Positions 55,689-64,000 of a stretch of DNA of 64,000 bases are shown piece by piece. The stretch is from Kumtagia ephedrae. Lineage in GTDB: Bacteria; Pseudomonadota; Alphaproteobacteria; Rhizobiales; Rhizobiaceae. The notes beneath the pieces are model-generated. The model worked only from the letters and a program-made list of their open reading frames with translations. It did no database searches and was not told the DNA's origin. The position numbers were made by a program, and so were the translations under genes. The stretch's first letter is position 1; each line of letters begins with the position of its first letter. Location of the stretch: positions 1 to 64,000 of the forward strand of contig NZ_PXYK01000030.1 of assembly GCF_003012745.1 (NCBI RefSeq), read 5' to 3'.

Positions 55689-57068
55689 TCAGCTCACGTG
55701 GTTGCGCTCGACGGTGAGATGGCCGTAGCCGCTGCCCGTCTCGGCCATGTCGCCGGTGACCGCCTCGCTCCAGCGGAAGCCGACCACCGCGCCGGCGGGT
55801 GCGGCTTCGACGACGTTGTCGGCGATGACCGCCGGCCCGCAACCCTCGACCACGCTGACGGCGATGCCGGTATGGCTGTTGCGGATGACGTTGCTGGTCG
55901 CCGAGACGTTGCGCATGTAGGGCCCCCAGCCGATCTTGATGCCGTAGAGCGGAGCCTCCTCGACGACATTGCCGGTGACGGTGGTGTCGGCCTCCACCGT
56001 GATGCCTACCCCGAAGCCGGGCGGGTCGGCCGGGTAGGGGCCGGCGGTGACGAGATTGCGCACGATGTTGCCGCTGACGATCGCCATGCGGCCGCCCTCG
56101 TTGTAGTTCACGACGGAGATGCCGTTTGCCGCCCCGTTGACGACATTGCCGCCGATCACCGCGCCCTCGAAGGCGAATTCGGCATAGATGGCGGTCTCGC
56201 CGCTGCGCACGCACGTATTGTTGGCGATCTGGATATCGCCGCTGCTGTTGGCGCGGATCGCCGAGAAGGCGCAGTCCACGATCGAATTGTTGGCGATCAT
56301 GACATGGTCGGCACGGAAGGCGTTGATGCCGTTGCCGTAGGGCCCGGTGCCGCCCCTGCGCGCAGCGATGCGCTCGACGCGATTGTTCGTCACCATGGTG
56401 AAATCGTCGGCCGCCTGCCAGCGATGGACCAGGATACCGCCATTGGCGCAGTCGGTGACGCTGTTGCCGGCGATCGACAGCCGTCCGGCCTCGACCGAAT
56501 AGATACCGGATTCCCCGGCTCCCGAGATGGTCGTCCGCTCGATGCGGCCGGACACGCCTTCGAGTGCCAGGCCGTTGCTGCCGCTGCCGAGGATCTGGCA
56601 ATCGTCGACGACGAGATGACTGATGCGGCGCAGATCGACGAGACCATGCGCGTACTCGCCGATCCAGCGGTTGGCGCCGTCGAGCACGAGGCCGGACAGT
56701 TCGATGTGGTCGCCGTGCTCGGCCAGAAGCAGATGGCCGTCGCCGCCATAGAGGATGCGGGTGGCGCCAGGCACGCCGGTGAGCCGCAGGCGGCGCGGCA
56801 AGGTGATGTTGGAGACGACATAGGTGCCGGGCGGCAGGAAGATCGGGGCGTCGCTGGTTTCCGCCTTCCGCAGGAGCTTCGCGAAAGCCTTGCTCTGGTC
56901 GTCCAGGGCACCCGGCGCGATACCGGACTCGGCGGCGTTGATGGCGCCGCGCAGGTGCGCCGTCTCGATCCCCGCCGGCGGGCGCTGCACCGCCGCCGCC
57001 GGCAGCGACAGCGCCGCGGTGGCTGCAAGCCCGGCCGAGCCCGCCAGAAAGTGGCGTCTGTTCAACAT
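55689..57068 (-). CDS. Tat-exported parallel beta-helix repeat protein (TIGR03808-like)
   Basis: A 459-aa exported protein. A twin-arginine signal NRRHFLAGSAGLAATAALSLPAAA is at the N-terminus, then repeated strands with Asn/Gly ladders (NNRVERIAA, NNSIVDCA, NNTCVRSG, GNVVNGAANG, GNIVRNL) typical of right-handed parallel beta-helices. It matches the twin-arg-translocated repeat family found mainly in Rhizobiales, function unknown; carbohydrate binding or hydrolysis is usual for such folds. The ATG at 57068 with CAGGG upstream is preferred to the GTG at 57074. Confidence 0.82.
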   Translation of the reverse strand: MLNRRHFLAGSAGLAATAALSLPAAAVQRPPAGIETAHLRGAINAAESGIAPGALDDQSKAFAKLLRKAETSDAPIFLPPGTYVVSNITLPRRLRLTGVPGATRILYGGDGHLLLAEHGDHIELSGLVLDGANRWIGEYAHGLVDLRRISHLVVDDCQILGSGSNGLALEGVSGRIERTTISGAGESGIYSVEAGRLSIAGNSVTDCANGGILVHRWQAADDFTMVTNNRVERIAARRGGTGPYGNGINAFRADHVMIANNSIVDCAFSAIRANSSGDIQIANNTCVRSGETAIYAEFAFEGAVIGGNVVNGAANGISVVNYNEGGRMAIVSGNIVRNLVTAGPYPADPPGFGVGITVEADTTVTGNVVEEAPLYGIKIGWGPYMRNVSATSNVIRNSHTGIAVSVVEGCGPAVIADNVVEAAPAGAVVGFRWSEAVTGDMAETGSGYGHLTVERNHVS

Positions 57069-57174
57069 CGGCACACCCTGTCTGCCTTTTGGGTGGGAGG
57101 AGCACGAAACGTGCCACCGGCCGGTTGTCCTCGAATGGCTTGCCGGCTACCGGCCGAAGGCATAGATTTGGTCG

Positions 57175-57645
57175 ATGAGCAGGGCGTTCACACGCGAAGA
57201 CGACAACGAGGCCATCGCCGACATCGGCGAGCGGCCGGTGAGTCAGCACCGCAACCTCGTCACCGAAAAAGGCCTGGCGCACATCGAGAAGGAACTTGCC
57301 CGCCTGAGGGAAGAGCTCGGCGAGGCCGAGCGCTCGTCCAACCGCGAGCGCATTGCGCTGGTGTCGCGCGACCTGCGCTACTGGACGTCCCGCCGCGAGA
57401 CGGCGGAGGTTTCCGTGCCCGAGCCGGGGTCCGATGTGGTGCGCTTCGGCATGACGGTGACGCTGCTCGGAGAGGACGGCAAGCGGCACACCTGGAGGAT
57501 CGTTGGCGAGGACGAGGCCGACGCCGCGCAGGGATCGATCAGCCACGTCTCGCCGATGGCCCAGGCGCTGTTCGGCAAGGGTGTCGGCGACGAGGCGAGC
57601 GTCAACGGCAAGGAATTCGAGATCGTCGGGATGAAGGCAGGCTGA
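57175..57645 (+). CDS. GreA/GreB-family transcription elongation factor-like protein
   Basis: A 156-aa protein. The N-terminal half is a helical hairpin (LVTEKGLAHIEKELARLREELGEAERSSNRERIALVSRDLRYW, about 28-72), the coiled coil that enters the RNA polymerase secondary channel; the C-terminal half is the FKBP-like domain (GMTVTLLGEDGKRHTWRIVGEDEAD). The usual acidic pair at the GreA tip is not at its normal place, so cleavage activity is uncertain. Convergent with the Doc gene. Confidence 0.85.
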   Translation: MSRAFTREDDNEAIADIGERPVSQHRNLVTEKGLAHIEKELARLREELGEAERSSNRERIALVSRDLRYWTSRRETAEVSVPEPGSDVVRFGMTVTLLGEDGKRHTWRIVGEDEADAAQGSISHVSPMAQALFGKGVGDEASVNGKEFEIVGMKAG

Positions 57646-57662
57646 GACGGCAGCCTCAGCCT
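57639..57662. terminator. Bidirectional stem-loop between convergent genes
   Basis: AGGCTGAG (57639-57646) pairs with CTCAGCCT (57655-57662) around an 8-base loop. It contains the stop codons of the GreA-like and Doc genes. It has no long T-run, so its termination strength is uncertain. Confidence 0.4.
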
Positions 57663-58042
57663 TCAAGCGCAACCGTGTGATCCCTGAAGAAGGCGGCGGC
57701 GCCGTCCTCGTCGATGTCGCCGGCGGCGACCATCAGGACGAAGTGGATAAGGTCTTCATCCCCGGCCTGCAGCTCAAGTCCGTTGAAGAAGAGAAACGTA
57801 TCGGCTGCCGCCAACGCGGTACGCTTGTTGCCGTCCACGAACGGGTGGTTCTTGGCGATGCCGAAAAGATAGGCGGCGGCCAGTTCGCACAAGTCGGGGT
57901 CGCCATAGGCCTGTTTTTGCAGCGGCCGATTGAGCGCGGAATCCAGCATGCCTTCGTCGCGCACGCCGGCAGCTCCGCCATGCAGGCGCAATTGCTCGGC
58001 ATGCAGGGCGAGAATGAAGTCGAGCGAATGGAACTCGGTCAT
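57656..58042 (-). CDS. Doc-type toxin (Fic/DOC family)
   Basis: A 128-aa death-on-curing toxin. The Fic motif HPFVDGNKRTALAAADTFL (about residues 66-84) is intact with its His, Asp, Asn and Arg residues. Phage P1 Doc phosphorylates elongation factor Tu. RDEGMLDSAL and QKQAYGD are also typical. The start overlaps the antitoxin stop by 4 bases (ATGA). Confidence 0.9.
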   Translation of the reverse strand: MTEFHSLDFILALHAEQLRLHGGAAGVRDEGMLDSALNRPLQKQAYGDPDLCELAAAYLFGIAKNHPFVDGNKRTALAAADTFLFFNGLELQAGDEDLIHFVLMVAAGDIDEDGAAAFFRDHTVALEG

Positions 58043-58269
58043 TTCGCCAGCGCGCGATAGACCTTTTCGTATTTCTTCATGCGATCGCGTGCGACCGCCA
58101 TCTTGCGCTCGAATTCCTCCGCCGAATCCTCGACGCGGCGCAGGCGAAGCTCATCGCCCTCCTGCACGATCAGGACATTGTCACCGGCCTGCAGGTTGAG
58201 TTTTGTGAGCAGTTCCTTCGGCAGGATCACGCCCTCGGAATTGCCGATCTTGCGAATGACGGTGTTCAT
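58039..58269 (-). CDS. AbrB/MazE-type antitoxin
   Basis: A 76-aa antitoxin. The N-terminal swapped-hairpin DNA-binding domain is visible (VIRKIGNSEGVILPKELLTKL, about residues 4-24), and the C-terminal part (DSAEEFERKMAVARDRMKKYEKVYRAL) should bind and block Doc. The ATG at 58269 has GGAGGT five bases upstream. The palindrome ATGTTATA/TATAACAT lies just before it, so it is autoregulated. Confidence 0.9.
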   Translation of the reverse strand: MNTVIRKIGNSEGVILPKELLTKLNLQAGDNVLIVQEGDELRLRRVEDSAEEFERKMAVARDRMKKYEKVYRALAK

Positions 58270-58279
58270 GGGGACCTCC

Positions 58280-58303
58280 ATGTTATAACGGCATGTATAA
58301 CAT
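58280..58303 (-). promoter_or_regulatory. Operator of the AbrB-Doc toxin-antitoxin pair
   Basis: Perfect 8-bp inverted repeat ATGTTATA (58280-58287) and TATAACAT (58296-58303) with an 8-base spacer. It overlaps the likely -10 (TTATAC or TATAAC on the minus strand) 11 bases before the antitoxin start. This is the expected place for autorepression by an AbrB-fold antitoxin. Confidence 0.75.
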
Positions 58304-58382
58304 GGAGCGGGGCCTGTTGCAACGGATGTGACAACGGTCACGCCAAGCCAGCCGGTAATCGGTGGCGGCTTCCCAATGCCGG

Positions 58383-58411
58383 TTGACGATCCATATCCCG
58401 GCGGTTATTGA
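58383..58411 (+). promoter_or_regulatory. Candidate promoter for the ArsR-SRPBCC pair
   Basis: TTGACG (58383-58388), 17-base spacer, TATTGA (58406-58411). The following bases hold two similar AT-rich words, GTTATTGATCAAT (58405 on) and GTTATCAATCAAG (58431 on), possibly the binding sites for the ArsR protein. The -10 is not consensus. Confidence 0.5.
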
Positions 58412-58448
58412 TCAATCCCATAGCCCAAGAGTTATCAATCAAGGAAAA

Positions 58449-58772
58449 ATGCCGGACGCGCAGGACATGCTGTTCAGAACGCTCGCCGATCCGACGCGGC
58501 GGGCCATTTTCGAGCGCCTGTGCCGCGAAGGCGAGCAGACGGTCGGCGCGCTGACGGCGCGGGCCGGCGTCTCGCAGCCGGCCGTCTCGAAACATCTCGG
58601 CGTGCTGAAGCAGGCCGGGCTGGTGCGCGACCGCCACAATGGCCGCCAGACCCACTACAGTGCGCAGACCGGTGCGCTCGCCCCGCTGACCGATTGGGCG
58701 AACGAGATGACCGGCTTCTGGCAGAGCAAGTTCGACCAGCTCGAAAACCTGCTCGACAGGATGGACCAATGA
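58449..58772 (+). CDS. ArsR-family transcriptional regulator
   Basis: A 107-aa winged-helix regulator. The HTH core TLADPTRRAIFERLCREGEQTVGALTARAGVSQPAVSKHLGVLKQAGLV covers about residues 11-59. No metal-binding CxC pair is visible. It belongs to the group commonly encoded just before an SRPBCC/AHSA1 protein, as here (4-base overlap). ATG at 58449 follows AAGGA. Confidence 0.9.
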   Translation: MPDAQDMLFRTLADPTRRAIFERLCREGEQTVGALTARAGVSQPAVSKHLGVLKQAGLVRDRHNGRQTHYSAQTGALAPLTDWANEMTGFWQSKFDQLENLLDRMDQ

Positions 58773-59173
58773 AGCAATCAGAACCGCGCTCCGTCGTCGT
58801 CGAGCGGGAAATCCCGCATCCGCCGGAAAGGATCTGGCGCGCGCTGACGCAGTCGCACCTGATCGAGGAGTGGCTGATGAAGACCGATTTCAGGCCGGAG
58901 GAGGGCAGCCGTTTCAATCTCAGCGCCGCCTGGGGCGCCGTGGACGGCGAGGTTCTGGCGGTCGAGCCGAACAGGACGCTATCCTATACCTGGGACACCA
59001 AGGACCTCAGGAGCGTCATCACCTGGACGCTTACACCGACGCCCACGGGCACGGTTCTGCGCATGGAGCAGTCGGGTTTTCGGCCGGACCAGCAGTCCTA
59101 CTACCGCGGCGCGATCGCCGGATGGCAGCGCTTCTTCGCCAATCTGGAGCAGGTGCTGGCGCGGCTGGACTGA
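58769..59173 (+). CDS. SRPBCC-domain protein (AHSA1/START-like)
   Basis: A 134-aa START-like helix-grip protein. VEREIPHPPERIWRALTQSHLIEEWLM is the standard AHSA1 N-terminus, the Trp-rich strands follow and it ends with WQRFFANLEQVL. It binds an unknown hydrophobic ligand. Start overlaps the ArsR stop (ATGA). Such pairs are widely conserved, with the ArsR regulator controlling both. Confidence 0.9.
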   Translation: MKQSEPRSVVVEREIPHPPERIWRALTQSHLIEEWLMKTDFRPEEGSRFNLSAAWGAVDGEVLAVEPNRTLSYTWDTKDLRSVITWTLTPTPTGTVLRMEQSGFRPDQQSYYRGAIAGWQRFFANLEQVLARLD

Positions 59174-59212
59174 ACGTAAGCCGCGGCACTTCATCGCGAG
59201 CCGGGAGGTAAC

Positions 59213-59578
59213 ATGAATATTCTCTTGTGGGTTCTTCAAATCCTGCTCGCCCTGCATACCGTGACGGGCGCGGTCTGGAAGTTCTCCAATTCCGCGCAGA
59301 CCGTGCCTTCCTTGAGCGCGATCCCGCACGGTGCCTGGCTGACGATGAGCGTCCTTGAGCTCATCTGCGCCCTGGGCCTGGTTCTCCCGGCATTCTACAA
59401 ACCCCTGGCCATGCTGGTTCCGATCGCAGCGGCGCTGATAGCCGCGGAGATGCTGCTGTTTTGCGCCTTGCACATCTATTCAGGCGACCCGAATTTCGGT
59501 CCTATGATCTATTGGCTGGTTGTGGCTGCCCTATGTGCCTTCATCGCCTATGGCAGGCTCGTGCTAAGACCTCTTTGA
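59213..59578 (+). CDS. DoxX-like integral membrane protein
   Basis: A 121-aa protein with four predicted membrane helices (about 2-20, 42-60, 64-86, 97-115), as in the DoxX-like family. No catalytic motifs. The GGGAGG ribosome site precedes the ATG. It follows the SRPBCC gene after 39 bases and probably belongs to the same transcript. Function unknown. Confidence 0.8.
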   Translation: MNILLWVLQILLALHTVTGAVWKFSNSAQTVPSLSAIPHGAWLTMSVLELICALGLVLPAFYKPLAMLVPIAAALIAAEMLLFCALHIYSGDPNFGPMIYWLVVAALCAFIAYGRLVLRPL

Positions 59579-59591
59579 GAGGCAGCCGACC

Positions 59592-60119
59592 ATGACCCGC
59601 AAGACCGATCCCACGACGCCCAAGCGCCCGTCGCGCGCCGTTGGCAAGAAACCGGCTCCGGAAAAGCCGAAGGCGCCGGGCAAGCCTTCCGCGGCTGCCG
59701 CGGGCAAGACGGCGGGCGCCCAGCCGGTGCTGCTTTCGGGCGGCAATCCGCAGATCCCGAAAGGTTATGGCGATGCGCCCGTGCGGGCCTACATCGCCGC
59801 CATGCCGGGCTGGAAAAGCGAGGTCGGGCGCCGCCTCGATGCGATCATCGAGCGCACGGTTCCCAATGTGCGCAAGGCGGTGAAATGGAATTCGCCCTTC
59901 TACGGCGTCGAGGACGATCTCTGGTTCGCCAGCTTTCACGTCTTCGCCAAATACGTGAAGGTGACGTTCTTCCGCGGCACGTCGCTGGATCCGGTGCCGC
60001 CCGGCGCGTCAAAGCATCCGGAGGTGCGCTATCTCGACATTTATGAGGACCAGCTCGACGAGTCCCAATTCGCCGACTGGGTGAGGCAGGCGAGCGAGTT
60101 GCCCGGCGAAAAACTGTGA
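59592..60119 (+). CDS. DUF1801-domain protein with Lys/Pro-rich N-terminus
   Basis: A 175-aa protein. The first 45 residues are basic and Pro/Ala-rich, probably disordered. The rest is the DUF1801 (YdhG-like) fold with KAVKWNSPFYG and LWFASFHVFAKYVKVTFFRG. Function unknown; related proteins have been proposed as iron chaperones. A second DUF1801 protein is encoded at 61150, on the other side of the arginase-like gene. RBS GAGAGG lies just upstream. Confidence 0.83.
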   Translation: MTRKTDPTTPKRPSRAVGKKPAPEKPKAPGKPSAAAAGKTAGAQPVLLSGGNPQIPKGYGDAPVRAYIAAMPGWKSEVGRRLDAIIERTVPNVRKAVKWNSPFYGVEDDLWFASFHVFAKYVKVTFFRGTSLDPVPPGASKHPEVRYLDIYEDQLDESQFADWVRQASELPGEKL

Positions 60120-60132
60120 GATGGTTTCCGAG

Positions 60133-61020
60133 CTAGCCAAGGGCGTCCGCAAGCACCTCATTAAAGCGCGCGAACGCAGCGGCCTCTTCCGGCGCATGGT
60201 CCGGATTGACCTCGGTGATCGTCAAACAGCGCCATTGCGGCAAGGCGGCCAGCCGCTTCAGGACGAAGCCGGCTTGTTCCAGACTGAGACCGTCGCAACG
60301 GCGCACATTCTCCGCGATCGGAAAATCGACGAAGGCGAGGACGTCGGCGTCGAAGTGAACGAGCACGCAGTCGAAATGTGCCGCCCATCCGGCAGCACGC
60401 GCTACCGCCGCCTCGATGTCGCTGACAGCTTCATCGCGCGATATGAGCTCGATCGCGTGTTCCTTGATCGCTGCCGCTTCCGGCGGCGTGATGTTCTCGA
60501 CGCCGAAATAGAGGATCTGCGCGGGCGCGAGCATCGGACCAGTGCCGCCGAGACCGGCAAGCGAAGCCTCGCATCCGGGAAGGCCGAGCATGTGGGCGAC
60601 GCCGGTCCAGTCGAGGGCGCCGTCGCTGGTGCCGGGCGTGTTGAGATCGGCGTCGAAGTCGATGTAGACGAGCCCGATCCGAACGCCGGCCGCGCGCGCA
60701 CCGGCGACCGTTCCCAACTCCACGGTGCAATCGCCGCCAAGGACGAGCACGTCCTCCCGAGCAGCTATCGCCACCGTCACACGGTTTGCAACCGCTTGGC
60801 AAGCGTGGCGCACTGCCTCCAGGTTCATGGCGTTCGGCCGCGAAAAATCCGGCCGCCATCGGAACGAGGCCACGTCGCCATGATCCCGGATGGTTCTGCC
60901 CCGGCTTGCCAGCGACGCCGCCAGCCCGTGCCGCCGGAAGGCCGCGGGGGCTCGTTCCTGGCCCGGCGCATAGGCGCCGGCGCTGGTGGCGGCGCCGATG
61001 ATGTTCAGCAAACGCGCCAA
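60133..61020 (-). CDS. Arginase-fold protein with altered metal ligands
   Basis: A 295-aa ureohydrolase-superfamily protein. The usual metal motifs GGDH, DAHxD and SxDxD are present as GGDC (VLGGDCTVELG), DFDAD and HFDAD, so two expected His ligands are replaced by Cys and Asp. The fold should be kept but Mn binding and arginase or agmatinase activity are uncertain. Such variants exist in other bacteria, so this may be a distinct subfamily with another substrate or metal. It is convergent with the DUF1801 gene at 59592 and divergent from the one at 61150. Confidence 0.8.
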   Translation of the reverse strand: MARLLNIIGAATSAGAYAPGQERAPAAFRRHGLAASLASRGRTIRDHGDVASFRWRPDFSRPNAMNLEAVRHACQAVANRVTVAIAAREDVLVLGGDCTVELGTVAGARAAGVRIGLVYIDFDADLNTPGTSDGALDWTGVAHMLGLPGCEASLAGLGGTGPMLAPAQILYFGVENITPPEAAAIKEHAIELISRDEAVSDIEAAVARAAGWAAHFDCVLVHFDADVLAFVDFPIAENVRRCDGLSLEQAGFVLKRLAALPQWRCLTITEVNPDHAPEEAAAFARFNEVLADALG

Positions 61021-61149
61021 GCAGACGCTCCATTTCGAACGATCCCTGCTACAAATGCCTCAAGCGAGAGGAAGGTTTCGTCCGCGACGTCGAGAAGCCG
61101 TCGCGACGGCAGGCGCTGGAATGCACGAAGAGCCGGAGGAGTTTGTACG

Positions 61150-61611
61150 ATGAAGAACGCGGCAACGACCATGACGGCGGACGCCTCGAAGGTCGCGGAA
61201 GGCGGAGCTTCGCCCGCCCAGCTGATCGATGCGCGCATCGAGCAGCTGGGCGGTTGGCGAGGCGAGATGCTCGCCCGGGTGCGGACGCTGATCAAGCAGG
61301 CGGACCCCGAAATGGTCGAGGAGGTGAAGTGGCGAAAGCCGTCAAACTTGCTGGGCGTTCCGGTGTGGGAGCACGATGGCATCGTCTGCACCGGCGAGAC
61401 CTACAAGGACAAGGTGAAGCTGACCTTCGCCCACGGCGCCTCGCTGGACGATCCTGCAGGCCTCTTCAATTCCAGCCTCGAAGGCAACACCCGCCGCGCC
61501 ATCGACCTTCATGACGGTGAAAGCATCAACGAAGAGGCTTTCAAGGCACTCGTTCGCGCTGCCGTGGCGCTGAACAGCAGCCGCTCGGGGAAGAAGCCGA
61601 AGAGCGATTGA
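61150..61611 (+). CDS. DUF1801-domain protein
   Basis: A 153-aa protein. The first 30 residues are polar, then the DUF1801 fold with EEVKWRKPSNLLGVPVWEHDGIVC and KVKLTFAHGASL. The ATG at 61150 has GGAGGAG 8 bases upstream. The frame is open far upstream (to 60121), but that part is antisense to the arginase-like gene. Function unknown. Confidence 0.84.
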   Translation: MKNAATTMTADASKVAEGGASPAQLIDARIEQLGGWRGEMLARVRTLIKQADPEMVEEVKWRKPSNLLGVPVWEHDGIVCTGETYKDKVKLTFAHGASLDDPAGLFNSSLEGNTRRAIDLHDGESINEEAFKALVRAAVALNSSRSGKKPKSD

Positions 61612-61710
61612 ACGAGCCGGCAGGGGAGGCGAAGCGGGTCGGGCCTGGCAAATATTGGAAGGCAGCTGAGCCGTCGACGCGACAATGCATGCGCGCGCAA
61701 CACTACGAGA

Positions 61711-61741
61711 CGGCAGGCACGGTGGTCGACGGTGCCCGCCG
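61711..61741. other. Imperfect hairpin between convergent genes
   Basis: CGGCAGGCAC (61711-61720) pairs with GTGCCCGCCG (61732-61741) with one mismatch. It lies between the stops of the DUF1801 and mutase genes and may help terminate either transcript. There is no T-run. Confidence 0.3.
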
Positions 61742-61749
61742 TGTTCGGC

Positions 61750-63866
<2,117 letters not shown>

Positions 63867-63870
<4 letters not shown>

Positions 63871-64000
63871 GCCTTTGCGCCGATCAACTCGTCGATGCGG
63901 GCCGATTCCAGCCTCGGGCAGAATACCGTGCCGTCGGTCGGCAGCGGCCGCCGGTCGGCGGAAAGCGTCTCGATCGGCAACTCGATCTTTATCGGGAACA
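63867..64000 (-). CDS. 3' end of an unidentified gene upstream of the mutase
   Basis: The last 43 codons of a minus-strand gene cut by the window edge, ending TGA at 63867-63869 and overlapping the mutase start by 3 bases. The visible C-terminus (ending [10 protein letters not shown]) does not identify a family. In rhizobia, genes near this mutase include propionyl-CoA carboxylase parts and small DUF proteins, which may apply here. Confidence 0.6.

Overview
This 64 kb window is GC-rich and gene-dense, with many ATGA or GTGA start/stop overlaps. It looks like chromosome or a large replicon of a Rhizobiales alphaproteobacterium, and a Mesorhizobium-like member of the Phyllobacteriaceae is my best guess. 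This rests on the betICAB genes with choline sulfatase, a Rhizobium-type (ReAV-like) asparaginase, a Tat-exported beta-helix protein of a rhizobial family, many solute ABC importers and alphaproteobacterial-style TTGACA-N17 promoters. No transposase, integrase, rRNA or CRISPR array was seen. The one tRNA is tRNA-Pro(CGG).

Layout. 1-3.0 kb: the end of an oligopeptide ABC importer operon (permease plus fused double ATPase), preceded by a palindromic repeat. 3.0-5.1 kb: a candidate minus-strand small RNA, a Gly-zipper lipoprotein, a small acidic protein and a methyltransferase-like protein. 5.2-25.7 kb: a carbohydrate locus built around a LacI-family regulator (10389-11399). On one side is a minus-strand operon (binding protein, ATPase, permease, aldo/keto reductase). 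On the other is a long plus-strand run (second sugar importer with two permeases, two SDRs, a fused E1 alpha-beta TPP dehydrogenase, hydrolase, SDR, acyl-CoA dehydrogenase, acyl-CoA ligase, APH-type kinase). Four copies of the palindrome CAATCGATTG mark a shared regulon. Two of them overlap near-identical TTGACA-N17 promoters.

25.7-26.4 kb holds a small lower-GC pair of membrane proteins. 26.7-42.5 kb looks like catabolism of an amide-linked amine or acyl-polyamine: class III aminotransferase, aldehyde dehydrogenase, AMP-ligase, phytoene-desaturase-like FAD enzyme, TIM-barrel amidohydrolase and a BetI-like TetR regulator, then acetylpolyamine amidohydrolase, amidase and a complete dipeptide-type ABC importer. 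One 20-bp palindrome occurs upstream of both the aminotransferase operon and the amidase/importer divergence, and again in the betI promoter.

42.7-43.6 kb carries a RelE-type/XRE toxin-antitoxin pair and tRNA-Pro. 43.7-51.1 kb is a minus-strand choline-O-sulfate to glycine-betaine operon: betI, betC, a GST, a PLP ammonia-lyase, betA, a lower-GC inserted gene, betB. 51.3-53.2 kb is a thiolase-like/SDR pair with its own terminator. 53.8-61.6 kb is mixed: a DUF3750-like protein, asparaginase, Tat beta-helix protein, GreA/B-like factor, Doc/AbrB toxin-antitoxin, ArsR-SRPBCC pair, DoxX-like protein, two DUF1801 proteins and an atypical arginase-fold protein. The window ends with a complete methylmalonyl-CoA mutase gene and the 3' end of an unidentified gene just upstream of it.

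The parts most likely to be undescribed are the LacI-controlled double-importer pathway with its orphan fused E1, the acyl-amine pathway with its shared BetI-type operator, the gene insertion inside the bet operon, and the minus-strand small RNA candidate.
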